Assembly (NCBI GenBank): GCA_949316235.1
Contig: OX438749.1
Coordinates: 32,808,022-32,872,021 of the forward strand
DNA from: Oegoconia quadripuncta
Lineage: Eukaryota > Arthropoda > Insecta > Lepidoptera > Autostichidae
DNA length: 64,000 nt
Direction of reading: 5' to 3'
Positions 1 through 10,800 of this stretch are shown piece after piece; positions within the stretch are counted from its first letter, which is position 1; each line of letters begins with the position of its first letter. Below the pieces are notes generated by a model, which saw only the letters and a program-made list of their open reading frames with translations, did not search any database and was not told where the DNA came from. The position numbers were made by a program, and so were the translations under genes.

Positions 1-240
1 GAAAGCATGGACATAGACCGCTCGGCGATATTCAGCCTAATTATACAATAAAATATAATTGTAACCCCAACTTATTTAAAAGAGCAACCCTTGAGTTTCT
101 TGCTCGTTCTTCTCTGGGGAGTCTGCTTTGCGAATGAGCAATAATGTCAATAATTTTAATATTAAGATAAAAAATGTGACGGTTTCAAGTGATAATCTTT
201 ATCCTACGAAATAAATATTTTTTGACTTTGACTTTGACAT
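1..240 (+). mobile_element. LINE 3' end (family A)
   Basis: This is the 3' tail of a non-LTR retrotransposon. It begins inside the end of the reverse-transcriptase ORF (AAGCATGGACATAGACCG), runs through an AT-rich 3' UTR, and ends in ATTTTTTGACTTTGACTTTG. The same tail recurs on + at 22835-23060 and 15310-15540 and on - at 33690-33920, so it is a dispersed family. The left edge of the window cuts it. Confidence 0.75.
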
Positions 241-289
241 TAAATTAAATAAATAAAAATTGGAGAAAATATGACTTCCAAACAAATTT

Positions 290-348
290 CGAATGATAGC
301 AATCCTATGAATACCTATTATAAATATTGAACTACCTATGTCAATACC

Positions 349-385
<37 letters not shown>

Positions 386-655
386 GAAAGAAAGAAAGAA
401 AGAAAAAATTCTTTATTGCACACAGCTTAAAAATATACACAGTGATATTATTTAAACAGGTGTACAAAGGCGGTCTTATCGCTTATAGCGCTTATAGCGA
501 TCTCTTCCAGACAACCATGGCAAGTACACTTTATTGCACAAAATTCTACAATACACTTCTTAAAACAGCTTCAAAAAAAAATATAATTGTACAACCTTCT
601 ATTTCACTTACCTAATATGGCCTACTTTTTTCCTTGCGGTAAAAAAAACTCACCC
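290..655 (+). mobile_element. MITE-3 right half, interrupted by a LINE tail
   Basis: Sequence at 290-345 and 598-655 together matches the right half of the TIR element at 17685-18010 (shared ACTACCTATG, TTACCTAATATG-like and CGGTAAAAAAAACTC-like stretches). The block between them is the minus-strand LINE tail described separately. This is an old insertion with a later insertion inside it. Confidence 0.5.
350..597 (-). mobile_element. LINE 3' tail (family B) with AATC/GAAA simple repeats
   Basis: (AATC)n at 350-385 and (GAAA)n at 385-402 precede TTCTTTATTGCACACAG and a block with GGCGGTCTTATCGCTTATAG. Read on the minus strand this is an AATAAAG-containing 3' end followed by a short tandem tail, as expected of a non-LTR retrotransposon. 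Similar blocks are at 1600-1700, 3690-4190 and 24433-24660. Confidence 0.6.
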
Positions 656-1430
656 GGTATTTTTTGAAAACTTTAAAAATGAAAAATGTGACTAATCAGT
701 TTTTTCAGAAGCCTGCATGGTTTTTTTCTTTATATTTAAATTAATTTTAACATGCCTGTATCTGGTCTTGTATTCCCTTTAAAGTATCTTTATCAGACAG
801 CCTCAGAGAGGACGGCGATGTTTTTCGAGTGTATGTAGATACCCTCATGTAACTTAAACGGCTTGACGTGTCGTTAGATTCGTCTTGATCCCTGGAGTAT
901 CGTAGGCAGTGGTGTGCTCAACGTTTTGTTACAGGGGAGGCAGAATTTTAAAATTTGAGCGACAGAATAGTCGCAGGCGAGGTGTTTGAATTTTGTTGTC
1001 ATTGTTCTTATGCAATTCCTGTATAGTTGAAAGATCAATAAAGTTTGAAGTTGATATTCCTGGTCGAGTATTTTATTAAGGCAAAGGCATGCCGGGCTTT
1101 TTGGTACCTTAAATAAAGAACACTTCTGATTTTGTTGAATTGCGTTGCCCGTAAGTTCGTACAAGTTATATTTTAAATTATTAGTTAGTTCCTAAAATTC
1201 GTTAAACAAACTTAACGAGTATTTCATTAGATTTTAGGCTTTTGAGTTTATTAGTTTGTATAGTTTTTAGTAGTGTACTTTACATTATTGGAAACTATTT
1301 AATAAGTTTCCTTGTAAGAGTTTCCTTAATTGAGACTTGTAAGTTCCCTTAACTGAGATGTAACGTTACAATACGCCTAGCTAATGTTACACCCTCCTAT
1401 TAATACAGCACATAGTCAATAGTGATCTTT
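656..1430. other. Sos intron sequence without a clear feature
   Basis: AT-rich DNA with no exon-like or coding signature. A stretch around 860-905 (GTCGTTAGATTCGTCTTGAT) resembles one near 30,990-31,015, so part is probably an unclassified dispersed repeat. The block 980-1160 on the minus strand contains AATAAAG-like and short ORF remnants that look like LINE debris. Confidence 0.4.
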
Positions 1431-1765
1431 CGCTTTTATAAGTATACAGCGTGAAATTTAATTCTTGTAATTCCTGTTTACTGGTGATTCCACGCTGATT
1501 ACGAGCAACTTTCCCTATGGAACCGTAGTCGAATTCGATCAACAAATTTTCGAATTCCCATACAGAGTAAACTATTGTGAAGCCACTTTTAGTGTGGAAA
1601 TCAATCAATCAATCAATCAAATACTCTTTATTGCACAATTAACAAAAGCTACATGAAGAATACAGCGTACATCATTAATCGCACAAAAAGGCGGCCTTAT
1701 CGCTAACAATTTTCGGCTGAATTCGGCTATGGTTTCTAGTAGAAAGTTGTTCGTTATCAAAAAAC
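1431..1765 (+). mobile_element. MITE-1 foldback copy interrupted by LINE-B tail
   Basis: The left arm (1431-1605) starts CAGCGTGAAATTTAATTC and contains GAGCAACTTTCCCTATGGAA. The right arm (about 1703-1760) contains GGTTTCTAGTAGAAAGTTGT, the reverse complement of the left-arm core. Between them lies a minus-strand LINE-B tail (1600-1702) starting with AATC repeats. The insertion point, just before CAATTTTCG, is the same site that is interrupted in the copy at 35083-36555. Confidence 0.6.
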
Positions 1766-1767
1766 AA

Positions 1768-1940
1768 ATCAAAATTAAAAATATTTATTTTCATTCAAGC
1801 ATCTACGCTTCTATCTGCGCTTCTACAACAAGGTTCCCATGGATCTTCCGCTTAATAAATTTAAACTTATTATAAAACAACAATTATGTAAAAAGGCATA
1901 TTACAAAATTTCAGACTACGTTAATAAATAATAAATAAAT
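1768..1940 (+). mobile_element. LINE-A ORF end fragment
   Basis: AACAAGGTTCCCATGGATCT and CTTAATAAATTTAAACTTAT match the last reverse-transcriptase codons of family A at 15215-15320, 23195-23310 and 33900-34060(-). The original peptide pattern is FYNKVP...NLPLNKFK...[10 protein letters not shown]. The copy is decayed, with AAATAAATAAATAAA at its 3' end. Confidence 0.55.
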
Positions 1941-1949
1941 AAAAATAAA

Positions 1950-2204
1950 ATATCCTTAGACATGCACACAGCGCCATCTAGTTCCACAGTAAGCAACTAT
2001 AGGCTTGTGTTGTGAATACCAGATGGTTGATATACTACATAAATACATTTTTGTAAATAAATACTTATTATAAATGAAAACATCCATAACTCGGGTACAA
2101 ATGTCCGTATTCATCACACAAACATATGCCCTTAGCGGGATTCGAACTCGCAACCTTTTGGTATAGTGGCCAGAGTTGCTAACCACTACACCAAACAGGT
2201 CGTC
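1950..2204 (-). mobile_element. SINE-2 (tRNA-derived)
   Basis: On the minus strand it begins GACGACCTGTTTGGTGTAGT, carries an A-box-like TGTAGTGGTTAGCAACTC and a B box GGTTGCGAGTTCGAATCCC, and ends with AACTAGATGGCGCTGTG. Other copies are at 20405-21032(-), 28742-29020(+), 31248-31505(+), 51718-51920(-) and 57836-58070(-). The stretch CATCCATAACTCGGG at 2080-2094 is the uninterrupted version of the site hit by a Harbinger MITE at 20490. Confidence 0.75.
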
Positions 2205-2249
2205 AAATGATATTAATCCATGGGATTAAACGGCTCCTCTACACGATAT

Positions 2250-2445
2250 ATAAAAATTGTTGTAACCTTTCTAGATTGTAAATGATTGATTGAAAAGAGA
2301 CAAACCCTCTGAGTTTCTCGCTAGCTCTTCTCAGTAGTGGTCGCGTTCCGAGCTAGTGGTAGTTTAAAAAACAAATGACGTTCAAAAGTGCATATTGTAT
2401 TGCCTACATGAATAAATGATTTTCATTTCATTTCATTTCAATCTT
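2250..2445 (+). mobile_element. LINE 3' tail, related family
   Basis: The block has the layout of family A tails (GAGTTTCTCGCTAGCTCTTC, then a short UTR) but ends with ATGATTTTCATTTCATTTCA. It is probably a sister non-LTR family. A similar block is at 13530-13715. Confidence 0.45.
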
Positions 2446-2939
2446 GTACACAATTGTGAGAGTATCCTGTTAAGCTTCTTAAAACTTGTGTTAGGATAAT
2501 CTGCTCTCCCGTGTTGTACTAATTCTGATTAGATTTTTACTTTATGCGTAATTTAAATTGAAAAACTTGTATTAGTTTGGTTAGTGCTTATGTGAATTGT
2601 AAATATAATATAAGAAATATTTATTTGTTTGATTTTGGGTATACAGATAAAGGTATTATTTTGTAGATAGGTAAGTAGTCCAACAAAATCTGCCTGTTGG
2701 GGCGTACAAATATTTAAAATATAAAAATAGAATTTAAAAATTCATGCAACGATCATAAACAGACACGATAAACGACAACATTGTGTTAACCCTGAATAAC
2801 TTTAAAATATTACAATGTTACATTTAAAACTGAATTAATGTCATCTTACATCATATATGTTGTGTCAAGTACATTTTTTTTTTTCGTTTCATTCTCTCCT
2901 CTAGGAGAAGGCAAAGGGATCTAGCCCATAACAGCCATG

Positions 2940-3240
2940 TCTTATTTCTCTTATTTCTTCAGTTTGTAAGTCAGTCTCAGTCAAAACAAGTAATTCGTCG
3001 TATACTTGGCGTATACAGAGTCTAGTCACGGTCAAGTCATTCTTCAGTAAAGTAGCAGAATGCTTTACAAAAGATTTTGGCGGCTTCTTGTGGGAACCCG
3101 AAAGCTCCGTTACGCACTTTAATTTACACTTCCCTTCACTTGTACACCATCACTAACGTTTGCTGCACAATATTCTGCCATTATTAAGCTTCAAAAGAAA
3201 AATGCTACTTTACTCGCCGAGTTCCCGCCAAAAAGCCATT
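2940..3240 (+). repeat. Dispersed 300-bp repeat (ends GTTCCCGCCAAAAAGCC)
   Basis: This block recurs almost unchanged at 17360-17672 (+) and, more diverged, at 50113-50340 (-). Shared landmarks are AGTCTAGTCACGGTCAAGTC, GGGAACCCGAAAGCTCCGTT and GTTCCCGCCAAAAAGCC. It has no coding capacity, so it is likely a non-autonomous DNA element. I see no convincing long TIR. Confidence 0.6.
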
Positions 3241-3690
3241 AAATAACAATACATAACAATATGTCAATTTAACTAATTATAAATAATGTCAGATTCTCAT
3301 ATTAAGAAACGGGTAATTCAATAAATTGTTATGAGAATTGGAAGCATAGAGAGCAGGTTTCTAAGCCCGTTCTAATAAAAAACAGTAGTTGGAAATCTAT
3401 GACTATACTCCCACCCAAAGAGAAAAAAAATATTTTCGCAAATACAGACTAAATATCATAGATAACATAACATGGCGCACATTATTGGATGCGGAATTTA
3501 AAGAGAACAAGTTCAAATACAGTCCAAAGGAATTGGAACTCTATAATCATTACAATTGAGAGTTGAAAGTCGGGTGTCCGTTGGCACCGATCGGTGTCCG
3601 CGAGTGTTGACGGTATAAAAGTTTTTTTGGCACCGATCGGTGTCCGCGTCCGCCTAAAGGTTAAATTACAATTTATAACAATAAAATACA
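3241..3690. other. Sos intron, no gene
   Basis: AT-rich sequence with no exon signature. A 20-base phrase, GCACCGATCGGTGTCCGCG, occurs twice (around 3580 and 3630); it is partly palindromic. Nothing else is recognisable. Confidence 0.4.
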
Positions 3691-4195
3691 AAACAGATAC
3701 TCTCTATTGCGCAAAATAATTTACAATAATTTTTGATGATAATAATAGAACACAATTAAGCGGTCTTATCACTAAAAGCTTATTATTATCACTTTAACCG
3801 CCTCCGTGGCTCAATGTAAACAACATTGGGTTTACGATTCGGAGGTCGCGGGTTCGATCCCCAGTGGGGTACGTGTTTTAAGTACTCGGTTTGGTTGGTG
3901 GTAGGGCATTTTAAATGTCCGCCTGGCTAGCTACCACCATCTTATCTAAATCTGCCGCCAAGCAGCAATGTTAATGGCATTGTTGTGTTCCGGTTGTCAG
4001 AGATAAGATAGCCAGTCCCCCAAATGTGTTGGGGTTTCCGGGTCAGTACGCTTCCACCTTCGGCCTCATCTTCACTTAACATCAGGTGTGATTGAGGTCA
4101 AGTGCTAACCCGTTGTGAATTAAAAAATTTAAAAAAAAAAAGCGATTTCTTCCAGACAGCCCACAGTTATAGGAAGTGTGTGGTACACGATAAAT
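3690..4195 (-). mobile_element. LINE-B tail split by SINE-1
   Basis: CTCTCTATTGCGCAAAATAA to GCGGTCTTATCACTAAAAG (3700-3778) resumes after the SINE as AGCGATTTCTTCCAGACAGC (4141-4160). At 24510-24550 the same sequence is continuous (CGGTCTTATCGC...AGCGATTTCTTCCAG). This shows the SINE at 3796-4140 landed inside an older LINE tail. Confidence 0.6.
3796..4140 (+). mobile_element. SINE-1 (tRNA-derived), full length
   Basis: A full-length copy of the most abundant short element in the window. The head has an A-box-like GTGGCTCAATGTAAACAAC and a B box GGTCGCGGGTTCGATCCCC (RNA polymerase III promoter elements). A unique body of about 270 bp ends GTGTGATTGAGGTCAAGTG, followed by an A-rich tail. Related copies are at 7151, 13867, 21505, 23696, 31741, 35265 and 43671. 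The tRNA-like head is part of the SINE, not a functional tRNA gene. Confidence 0.85.
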
Positions 4196-4655
4196 AAGTA
4201 AATAAAACGAAATCAGTGAATATGAAAAAATTGTTTAAAAATTATATAATAAAATGAAATGGCCAATTGTTCTACCACTCACCCGCCAGTTTGATTAGGT
4301 GCACAAGCTTGAGATGCTACCGCCATGTACGAGGAGTTCGAGAGGTGAAGACAGACAGACGACGACACCGACGACACCGATGCGGTGACAGACCGTCGAA
4401 CGATGTGAAGTTAACAACAAGACCCTGTCTTGACCCTGTCCAACTTCACTGTGGACGTCGGTGCAATGGCGGTTTGGCGGGGTTTTTAAATTGGCCTAGC
4501 CCAAAATCCTACAGGAAGTTTGTAGATAGAAAAAAAAACAATTGGTCAGATATGTGTTTTGCGTGCGTGCGTGTGTGTACTTATATGTGTGTGTGTGTTT
4601 GTGTCACCAGTAAACAGGAATTACACGAATAAAATTTCACCCTATATATAGATTA
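4196..4655. other. Sos intron upstream of the first exon in the window
   Basis: This holds a short CGACGACAC-type simple repeat (about 4355-4380) and a TG-rich microsatellite (4560-4603). At 4605-4655, AAACAGGAATTACACGAATA is followed by TTTCACCC, which is the right terminus of the MITE-1 foldback family. I see no exon here. Confidence 0.45.
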
Positions 4656-4690
4656 TTAGATCAAATTGTGACTCCTCGTTTTGTCCACAG

Positions 4691-4802
4691 ACGAGAGCAT
4701 AGAGAGTGTGGCGAGCAGTGACGCGGAGAAGCTAAGCAAGAACACGGCCAGGGAGGATTGGAAACGGTACAGGAAGGAGTTCCAGCAACCGGTCAAGTTT
4801 CG
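4691..4802 (+). CDS. Sos: Sos exon w1: REM domain segment
   Basis: The acceptor is TTTTGTCCACAG and the donor is the less common CG|GTCAGT. The peptide begins with an acidic linker ([17 protein letters not shown]) and ends [13 protein letters not shown], matching the REM helix of Sos proteins that reads RFRKEYIQPVQLR in human. It enters in phase 1 (two bases of a shared codon) and leaves in phase 2. The preceding exon, with the conserved FLTTYRSF region, is not in the window. Confidence 0.9.
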
Positions 4803-7800
4803 GTCAGTATATAATTTTTTGTAATGATTAACTGCATACGCGTTTGACCACAATCTCACCTGATTGAAAGTGACGATGCGGCCGAAGAAGCACGCGATCT
4901 CAGTAAACGCCATTCACCCTGCTGTTGAAGATCACGAGGTTGGATTCAGGAAAGACTGACGCCGGAAGGGAGTTGGAGCTTGGCTGTTCGTATTGTGAAT
5001 GAAGAGTCGAACTGAAGTCGAAGTATATACTTCATGTCATTGTGGGAGATTGACATGAAAGAAAGAAAGAAAGAAAGAAATCGTTTATTGTCACAACATT
5101 ATTTGCGCAATATACTTAACATTAGGTACTTACATTAGTAAATACACATCGGACAATACCACTTTTGTGACAAAAGGATGTGGTTCAGCATAATGCTGAC
5201 AGAGACTAGCTGCTGCTCAGCGCTGGTTTTCAACCAGACCCCCTTATTGACCCCAAATAAATTGGGACCAGGGCAAGAAGATGATGAATCATGGTGGAAT
5301 ATTAAAGCTTCTTTTGAAAAGTATTTTTAACTAGCTTTCCGCCTGCGACTTTGTTCGCGTGCAAGACTTTATCAAAATCAGTTCAGCTAAAAATATAGCC
5401 TATATGTTAATCCAGGTCATAATCTGACTTTTGACTTTGATTTTTAATCTGTTGTCAGAGTGATCAACGTCATCAGGCACTGGGTGGACCAACACTTTTA
5501 CGACTTCGAACGTGACCCGGCGCTGCTTGAAACGTTGCGGGAATTCCTGGAGACAGTCGACGGGAAGCCGATGAGGAAGTGGGTGCAGAGTGTGCTGAAA
5601 ATTCTACAGAGGAAGGTTGGGATTCCTTTGATTTATCTAATGTGCTAGTTAATTTATCTAGTGTGCTAGTTAATTTATGTAGTGTGCTGGTTAATTTATC
5701 TAGTGTGCCAGTTAATTTATCTAGTGTGCTAGTTAATTTATCTAGTGTGCCAGTTAAATTATCTAATGCGCTAGTTAATTTTGTCGTAAGATAGATAGAT
5801 AAAGCATTTATTTACGCCACTGCGTTCACACAACTACACAATTTTTAAATTACAAAGAAATATACATACAAATAAAAGTAAAGAATAGAAAATACAAACA
5901 GCGAGTGTGTGCCGCAGTAGCACAAATGGGTTACAACTCTTTATCATATGTGTACCCCACACATGTGATACTAATATTACGTAAACCTAAGACCATAAAA
6001 ACCCGTGGGAAAGCAATAAATTGATTGATTGATTGATTGAAAAAATAGTATATTATGCAACTAGTGAATAAAGGACGGATTTAAAGCGCGGGCCGTAGAT
6101 GAGTGATTCAACTGTTAGAATCCTGAGCGACGCGAGTGATTCATGGCCCTCGATATAAATTCGTACTTTATTCAGGAGTTGCATACTACACTTTATACCA
6201 TGACTACGAGAAAAAGACATAATTTAAGCGAAAATAGAAATTTAATCAAGAAATAATAAATGTTACATTAATTGAAATGGACATTAAAATTGGAGCAATG
6301 ACTGAAATTAAGCGTAATTTTCTTATTATTATCATTAGGGTGGTCAACTTGTGAAACAATATTTTTTTTTTCTATAATGGCAGCAAAGAACACAAAACAG
6401 TTTTTAATCTAATGCCAAACTCCTTGTCGCAAATATCGACCAATCAAATCTCGAGAATTTATTTGCACCAAAGAGTTTGAATTTCGAATCTTAGCGCAAG
6501 GAGTTCGTGTAAGCATTGAAATGGAGATCGGATATATTTTGTGTTCCAAATTCAAACACCAAAACAGTGAATGAAAGGCCTCTTTATTCACTGTTTTGCG
6601 TGAATAAAATAAGCTTTTTAGAGTAGGTATGGTATAAAAAATGTTTTTTGATTGATTCCCCTCAGAGCGGGCAGTGCGTGGAGGCGGAGTGCGGGTCGCT
6701 GCTGTCGGTGTCGGTGTCGGTGTCGGTGTCGCACGTGTTCGACCGCGCCCCCCCCGCGCTGCACCGCGCCCCCGCCGACCCCGAGCGCCACGGCTGGCAC
6801 CCGCTGGCGCTGCACCCGCTGGAGCTGGCGCGCCAGCTCACGCTGCTCGAGTTCCAGCTCTACCGGCAGGTGGGTGGCCACACCACTCATCCTGAAAGTA
6901 TCACATGGCCTAAAGAGCCGCGGCGACGTCTATTACAAACTATTCACATTACAACAACCACACAGCTACGCAAGCTAATCACGGAGCAAAGTGTTTACAC
7001 ATATAGGAGTATAGATACCGTCCATAAGCGTCCGCTACTGAGATACGCTACGTTACCTAGGCACTCGTGTCGCTTGCCACTAGACCACGATATCAATTAG
7101 CAGAGCTGACGAAATTTTCTTACTCATTTATATGTGACATACTATTATTGACCGCCTCCGTGGCTCAATGTAAACAACACTGAGTTTACGATTCGGAGGT
7201 CGCGGGTTCGATCCCCAGCGGGGTACATGTTTAAGTACTCGGTTTGGTTGGTGGTAGGGCATATTAAAATGTCCGCCTGGCTAGCTACCACCATCTTATC
7301 TAAATCTGCCGCCAAGCAGCAATGTTAATAGCATTGTTGTGTTCCGGTTGTCAGAGATAAGATAGCCAGTCCCCCAAATGTGTTGGGGTTTCCGGGTTAG
7401 TACGCTTCCACCTTCGACCTCACCTTCACTTAACATCAGGTGTGATTGAGGTCAAGTACGAACCCGTCGTGCATAAAAAAAAAAAATTGATTTGGTTTGA
7501 GTGTTGATATTGTATGAATACTTTCTAATAGATGGTGCTAGAGTGCTTCGGTCCATTATGGTCCATATAATACTTTTAGGGAGATTCGTCTGTACACGGG
7601 AATCACTCTTCGCGATGACAATTCTATGGAAAATATTTTATTGCAGAAAATTCCATATGATTAGTGAGTCTTCAGTCTTGTGACCGGTCTCGAGTAAACA
7701 TGTTGATTAATAAACCTAACTTGAGACCTGAAAAGCACGTACATACTCGAGCAGTACTCGCATGAGAAGTGCACGAATTAATAAACAAAACTCAAGACTA

Positions 7801-10800
7801 TCATTCATTCGCCGCGAGGCGAATTCTTGAAAAGTGATCTCGGCTGAGTAGACCTCAAGATTGAGATAGCGTCAACTGCTTAAGACGTATCTCGAGTGAT
7901 ACCTCGAGACTTGTATTGAGATTGGTTCATTAATACGGGCCTAAGTTACCCGAAATAAATGTCAAGTGTCCTATGTCAATTTCTATCCTTCTAAAATGAC
8001 AGTCCCGTTTACCTCCCACCATCCTCAGGATGCTGTCGGTGCTGCCACACACTCTACTCATCTAAATCTAACCGCAAAGAACTTTCGTGACAACGTCGGT
8101 CGCAATGGTAAACTTTTGCAGTAACAAACTTTCGCGACAACTTACGTCGCAATTGTAAAATTTCGCAGTAAAGAAGTTCACAACTATGATTTCCACTCGA
8201 ATGCACTGCATGTCTTCAACATACGCCGTAAATGTAACACGTCTCCTCTGACACTGTGCAGGTGAGGCCGTCGGAGCTGGTGGGCGCCGTGTGGACCAAG
8301 AAGGACAAGGAGAAGACCAGCCCCAACCTTCTCAGGTGCATCAAACACACCACCAACGTGAGTCGCAAATAGTGATGCACAACACGATCGAACGATTCAA
8401 ATCTATCTGGTATCTAACGTGGAACGTCCGCCCGCAGTTCACCCGGTGGATGGAGAAGTGGATAGTGGAGAGCGAGAACGTGGAGGAGCGCGTGGGGGTG
8501 GTGTGCCGCGTGCTGGAGGTGGCGGCCGCGCTGCGCGACCTCAACAACTTCAACGGCGTCCTGGCCGTCGTGGCGGCCTGCGGCAGCGCCTCCGTGCATC
8601 GGCTCCGGGCCACCTTCCAGGTAGGGAGCCCTCTCCGCCTGCAGCTGCAGCTGCAGCTGGCCGTCGTGGCGGCCTGCGGCAGCGCCTCCGTGCATCGGCT
8701 CCGGGCCACCTTCCAGGTAGGGAGCCCTCTCCGCCTGCAGCTGCAGCTGCAGCTGGCCGTCGTGGCGGCCTGCGGCAGCGCCTCCGTGCATCGGCTCCGG
8801 GCCACCTTCCAGGTAGGGAGCCCTCTCCGCCTGCAGCTGCAGCTGCAGCTGGCCGTCGTGGCGGCCTGCGGCAGCGCCTCCGTGCATCGGCTCCGGGCCA
8901 CCTTCCAGGTAGGGAGCCCTCTCCGCCTGCAGCTGCAGCTGCAGCTGGCCGTCGTGGCGGCCTGCGGCAGCGCCTCCGTGCATCGGCTCCGGGCCACCTT
9001 CCAGGTAGGGAGCCGGGTCCGCCTGCAGCTGCAGCTGCAGCTGGCCGTCGTGGCGGCCTGCGGCAGCGCCTCCGTGCATCGGCTCCGGGCCACCTTCCAG
9101 GTAGGGAGCCGGGTCCGCCTGCAGCTGCAGCTGCAGCTGGCCGTCGTGGCGGCCTGCGGCAGCGCCTCCGTGCATCGGCTCCGGGCCACCTTCCAGGTAG
9201 GGAGCCGGGTCCGCCTGCAGCTGCAGCTGCAGCTGGCCGTCGTGGCGGCCTGCGGCAGCGCCTCCGTGCATCGGCTCCGGGCCACCTTCCAGGTAGGGAG
9301 CCGGGTCCGCCTGCAGCTGCAGCTGCAGCTGGCCGTCGTGGCGGCCTGCGGCAGCGCCTCCGTGCATCGGCTCCGGGCCACCTTCCAGGTAGGGAGCCCT
9401 CTCCGCCTGCAGCTGCAGCTGCAGCTGGCCGTCGTGGCGGCCTGCGGCAGCGCCTCCGTGCATCGGCTCCGGGCCACCTTCCAGGTAGGGAGCCGGGTCC
9501 GCCTGCAGCTGCAGCTGCAGCTGGCCGTCGTGGCGGCCTGCGGCAGCGCCTCCGTGCATCGGCTCCGGGCCACCTTCCAGGTAGGGAGCCGGGTCCGCCT
9601 GCAGCTGCAGCTGCAGCTGGCCGTCGTGGCGGCCTGCGGCAGCGCCTCCGTGCATCGGCTCCGGGCCACCTTCCAGGTAGGGAGCCGGGTCCGCCTGCAG
9701 CTGCAGCTGCAGCTGGCCGTCGTGGCGGCCTGCGGCAGCGCCTCCGTGCATCGGCTCCGGGCCACCTTCCAGGTAGGGAGCCGGGTCCGCCTGCAGCTGC
9801 AGCTGCAGCTGGCCGTCGTGGCGGCCTGCGGCAGCGCCTCCGTGCATCGGCTCCGGGCCACCTTCCAGGTAGGGAGCCGGGTCCGCCTGCAGCTGCAGCT
9901 GCAGCTGGCCGTCGTGGCGGCCTGCGGCAGCGCCTCCGTGCATCGGCTCCGGGCCACCTTCCAGGTAGGGAGCCGGGTCCGCCTGCAGCTGCAGCTGCAG
10001 CTGGCCGTCGTGGCGGCCTGCGGCAGCGCCTCCGTGCATCGGCTCCGGGCCACCTTCCAGGTAGGGAGCCGGGTCCGCCTGCAGCTGCAGCTGCAGCTGG
10101 CCGTCGTGGCGGCCTGCGGCAGCGCCTCCGTGCATCGGCTCCGGGCCACCTTCCAGGTAGGGAGCCGGGTCCGCCTGCAGCTGCAGCTGCAGCTGGCCGT
10201 CGTGGCGGCCTGCGGCAGCGCCTCCGTGCATCGGCTCCGGGCCACCTTCCAGGTAGGGAGCCGGGTCCGCCTGCAGCTGCAGCTGCAGCTGGCCGTCGTG
10301 GCGGCCTGCGGCAGCGCCTCCGTGCATCGGCTCCGGGCCACCTTCCAGGTAGGGAGCCGGGTCCGCCTGCAGCTGCAGCTGCAGCTGGCCGTCGTGGCGG
10401 CCTGCGGCAGCGCCTCCGTGCATCGGCTCCGGGCCACCTTCCAGGTAGGGAGCCGGGTCCGCCTGCAGCTGCAGCTGCAGCTGGCCGTCGTGGCGGCCTG
10501 CGGCAGCGCCTCCGTGCATCGGCTCCGGGCCACCTTCCAGGTAGGGAGCCGGGTCCGCCTGCAGCTGCAGCTGCAGCTGGCCGTCGTGGCGGCCTGCGGC
10601 AGCGCCTCCGTGCATCGGCTCCGGGCCACCTTCCAGGTAGGGAGCCGGGTCCGCCTGCAGCTGCAGCTGCAGCTGGCCGTCGTGGCGGCCTGCGGCAGCG
10701 CCTCCGTGCATCGGCTCCGGGCCACCTTCCAGGTAGGGAGCCGGGTCCGCCTGCAGCTGCAGCTGCAGCTGGCCGTCGTGGCGGCCTGCGGCAGCGCCTC

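Noticed and set aside
4267..4632. 121-codon ORF upstream of exon w1
   Set aside because: Contains simple repeats and a MITE terminus; no family similarity and not in phase with Sos.
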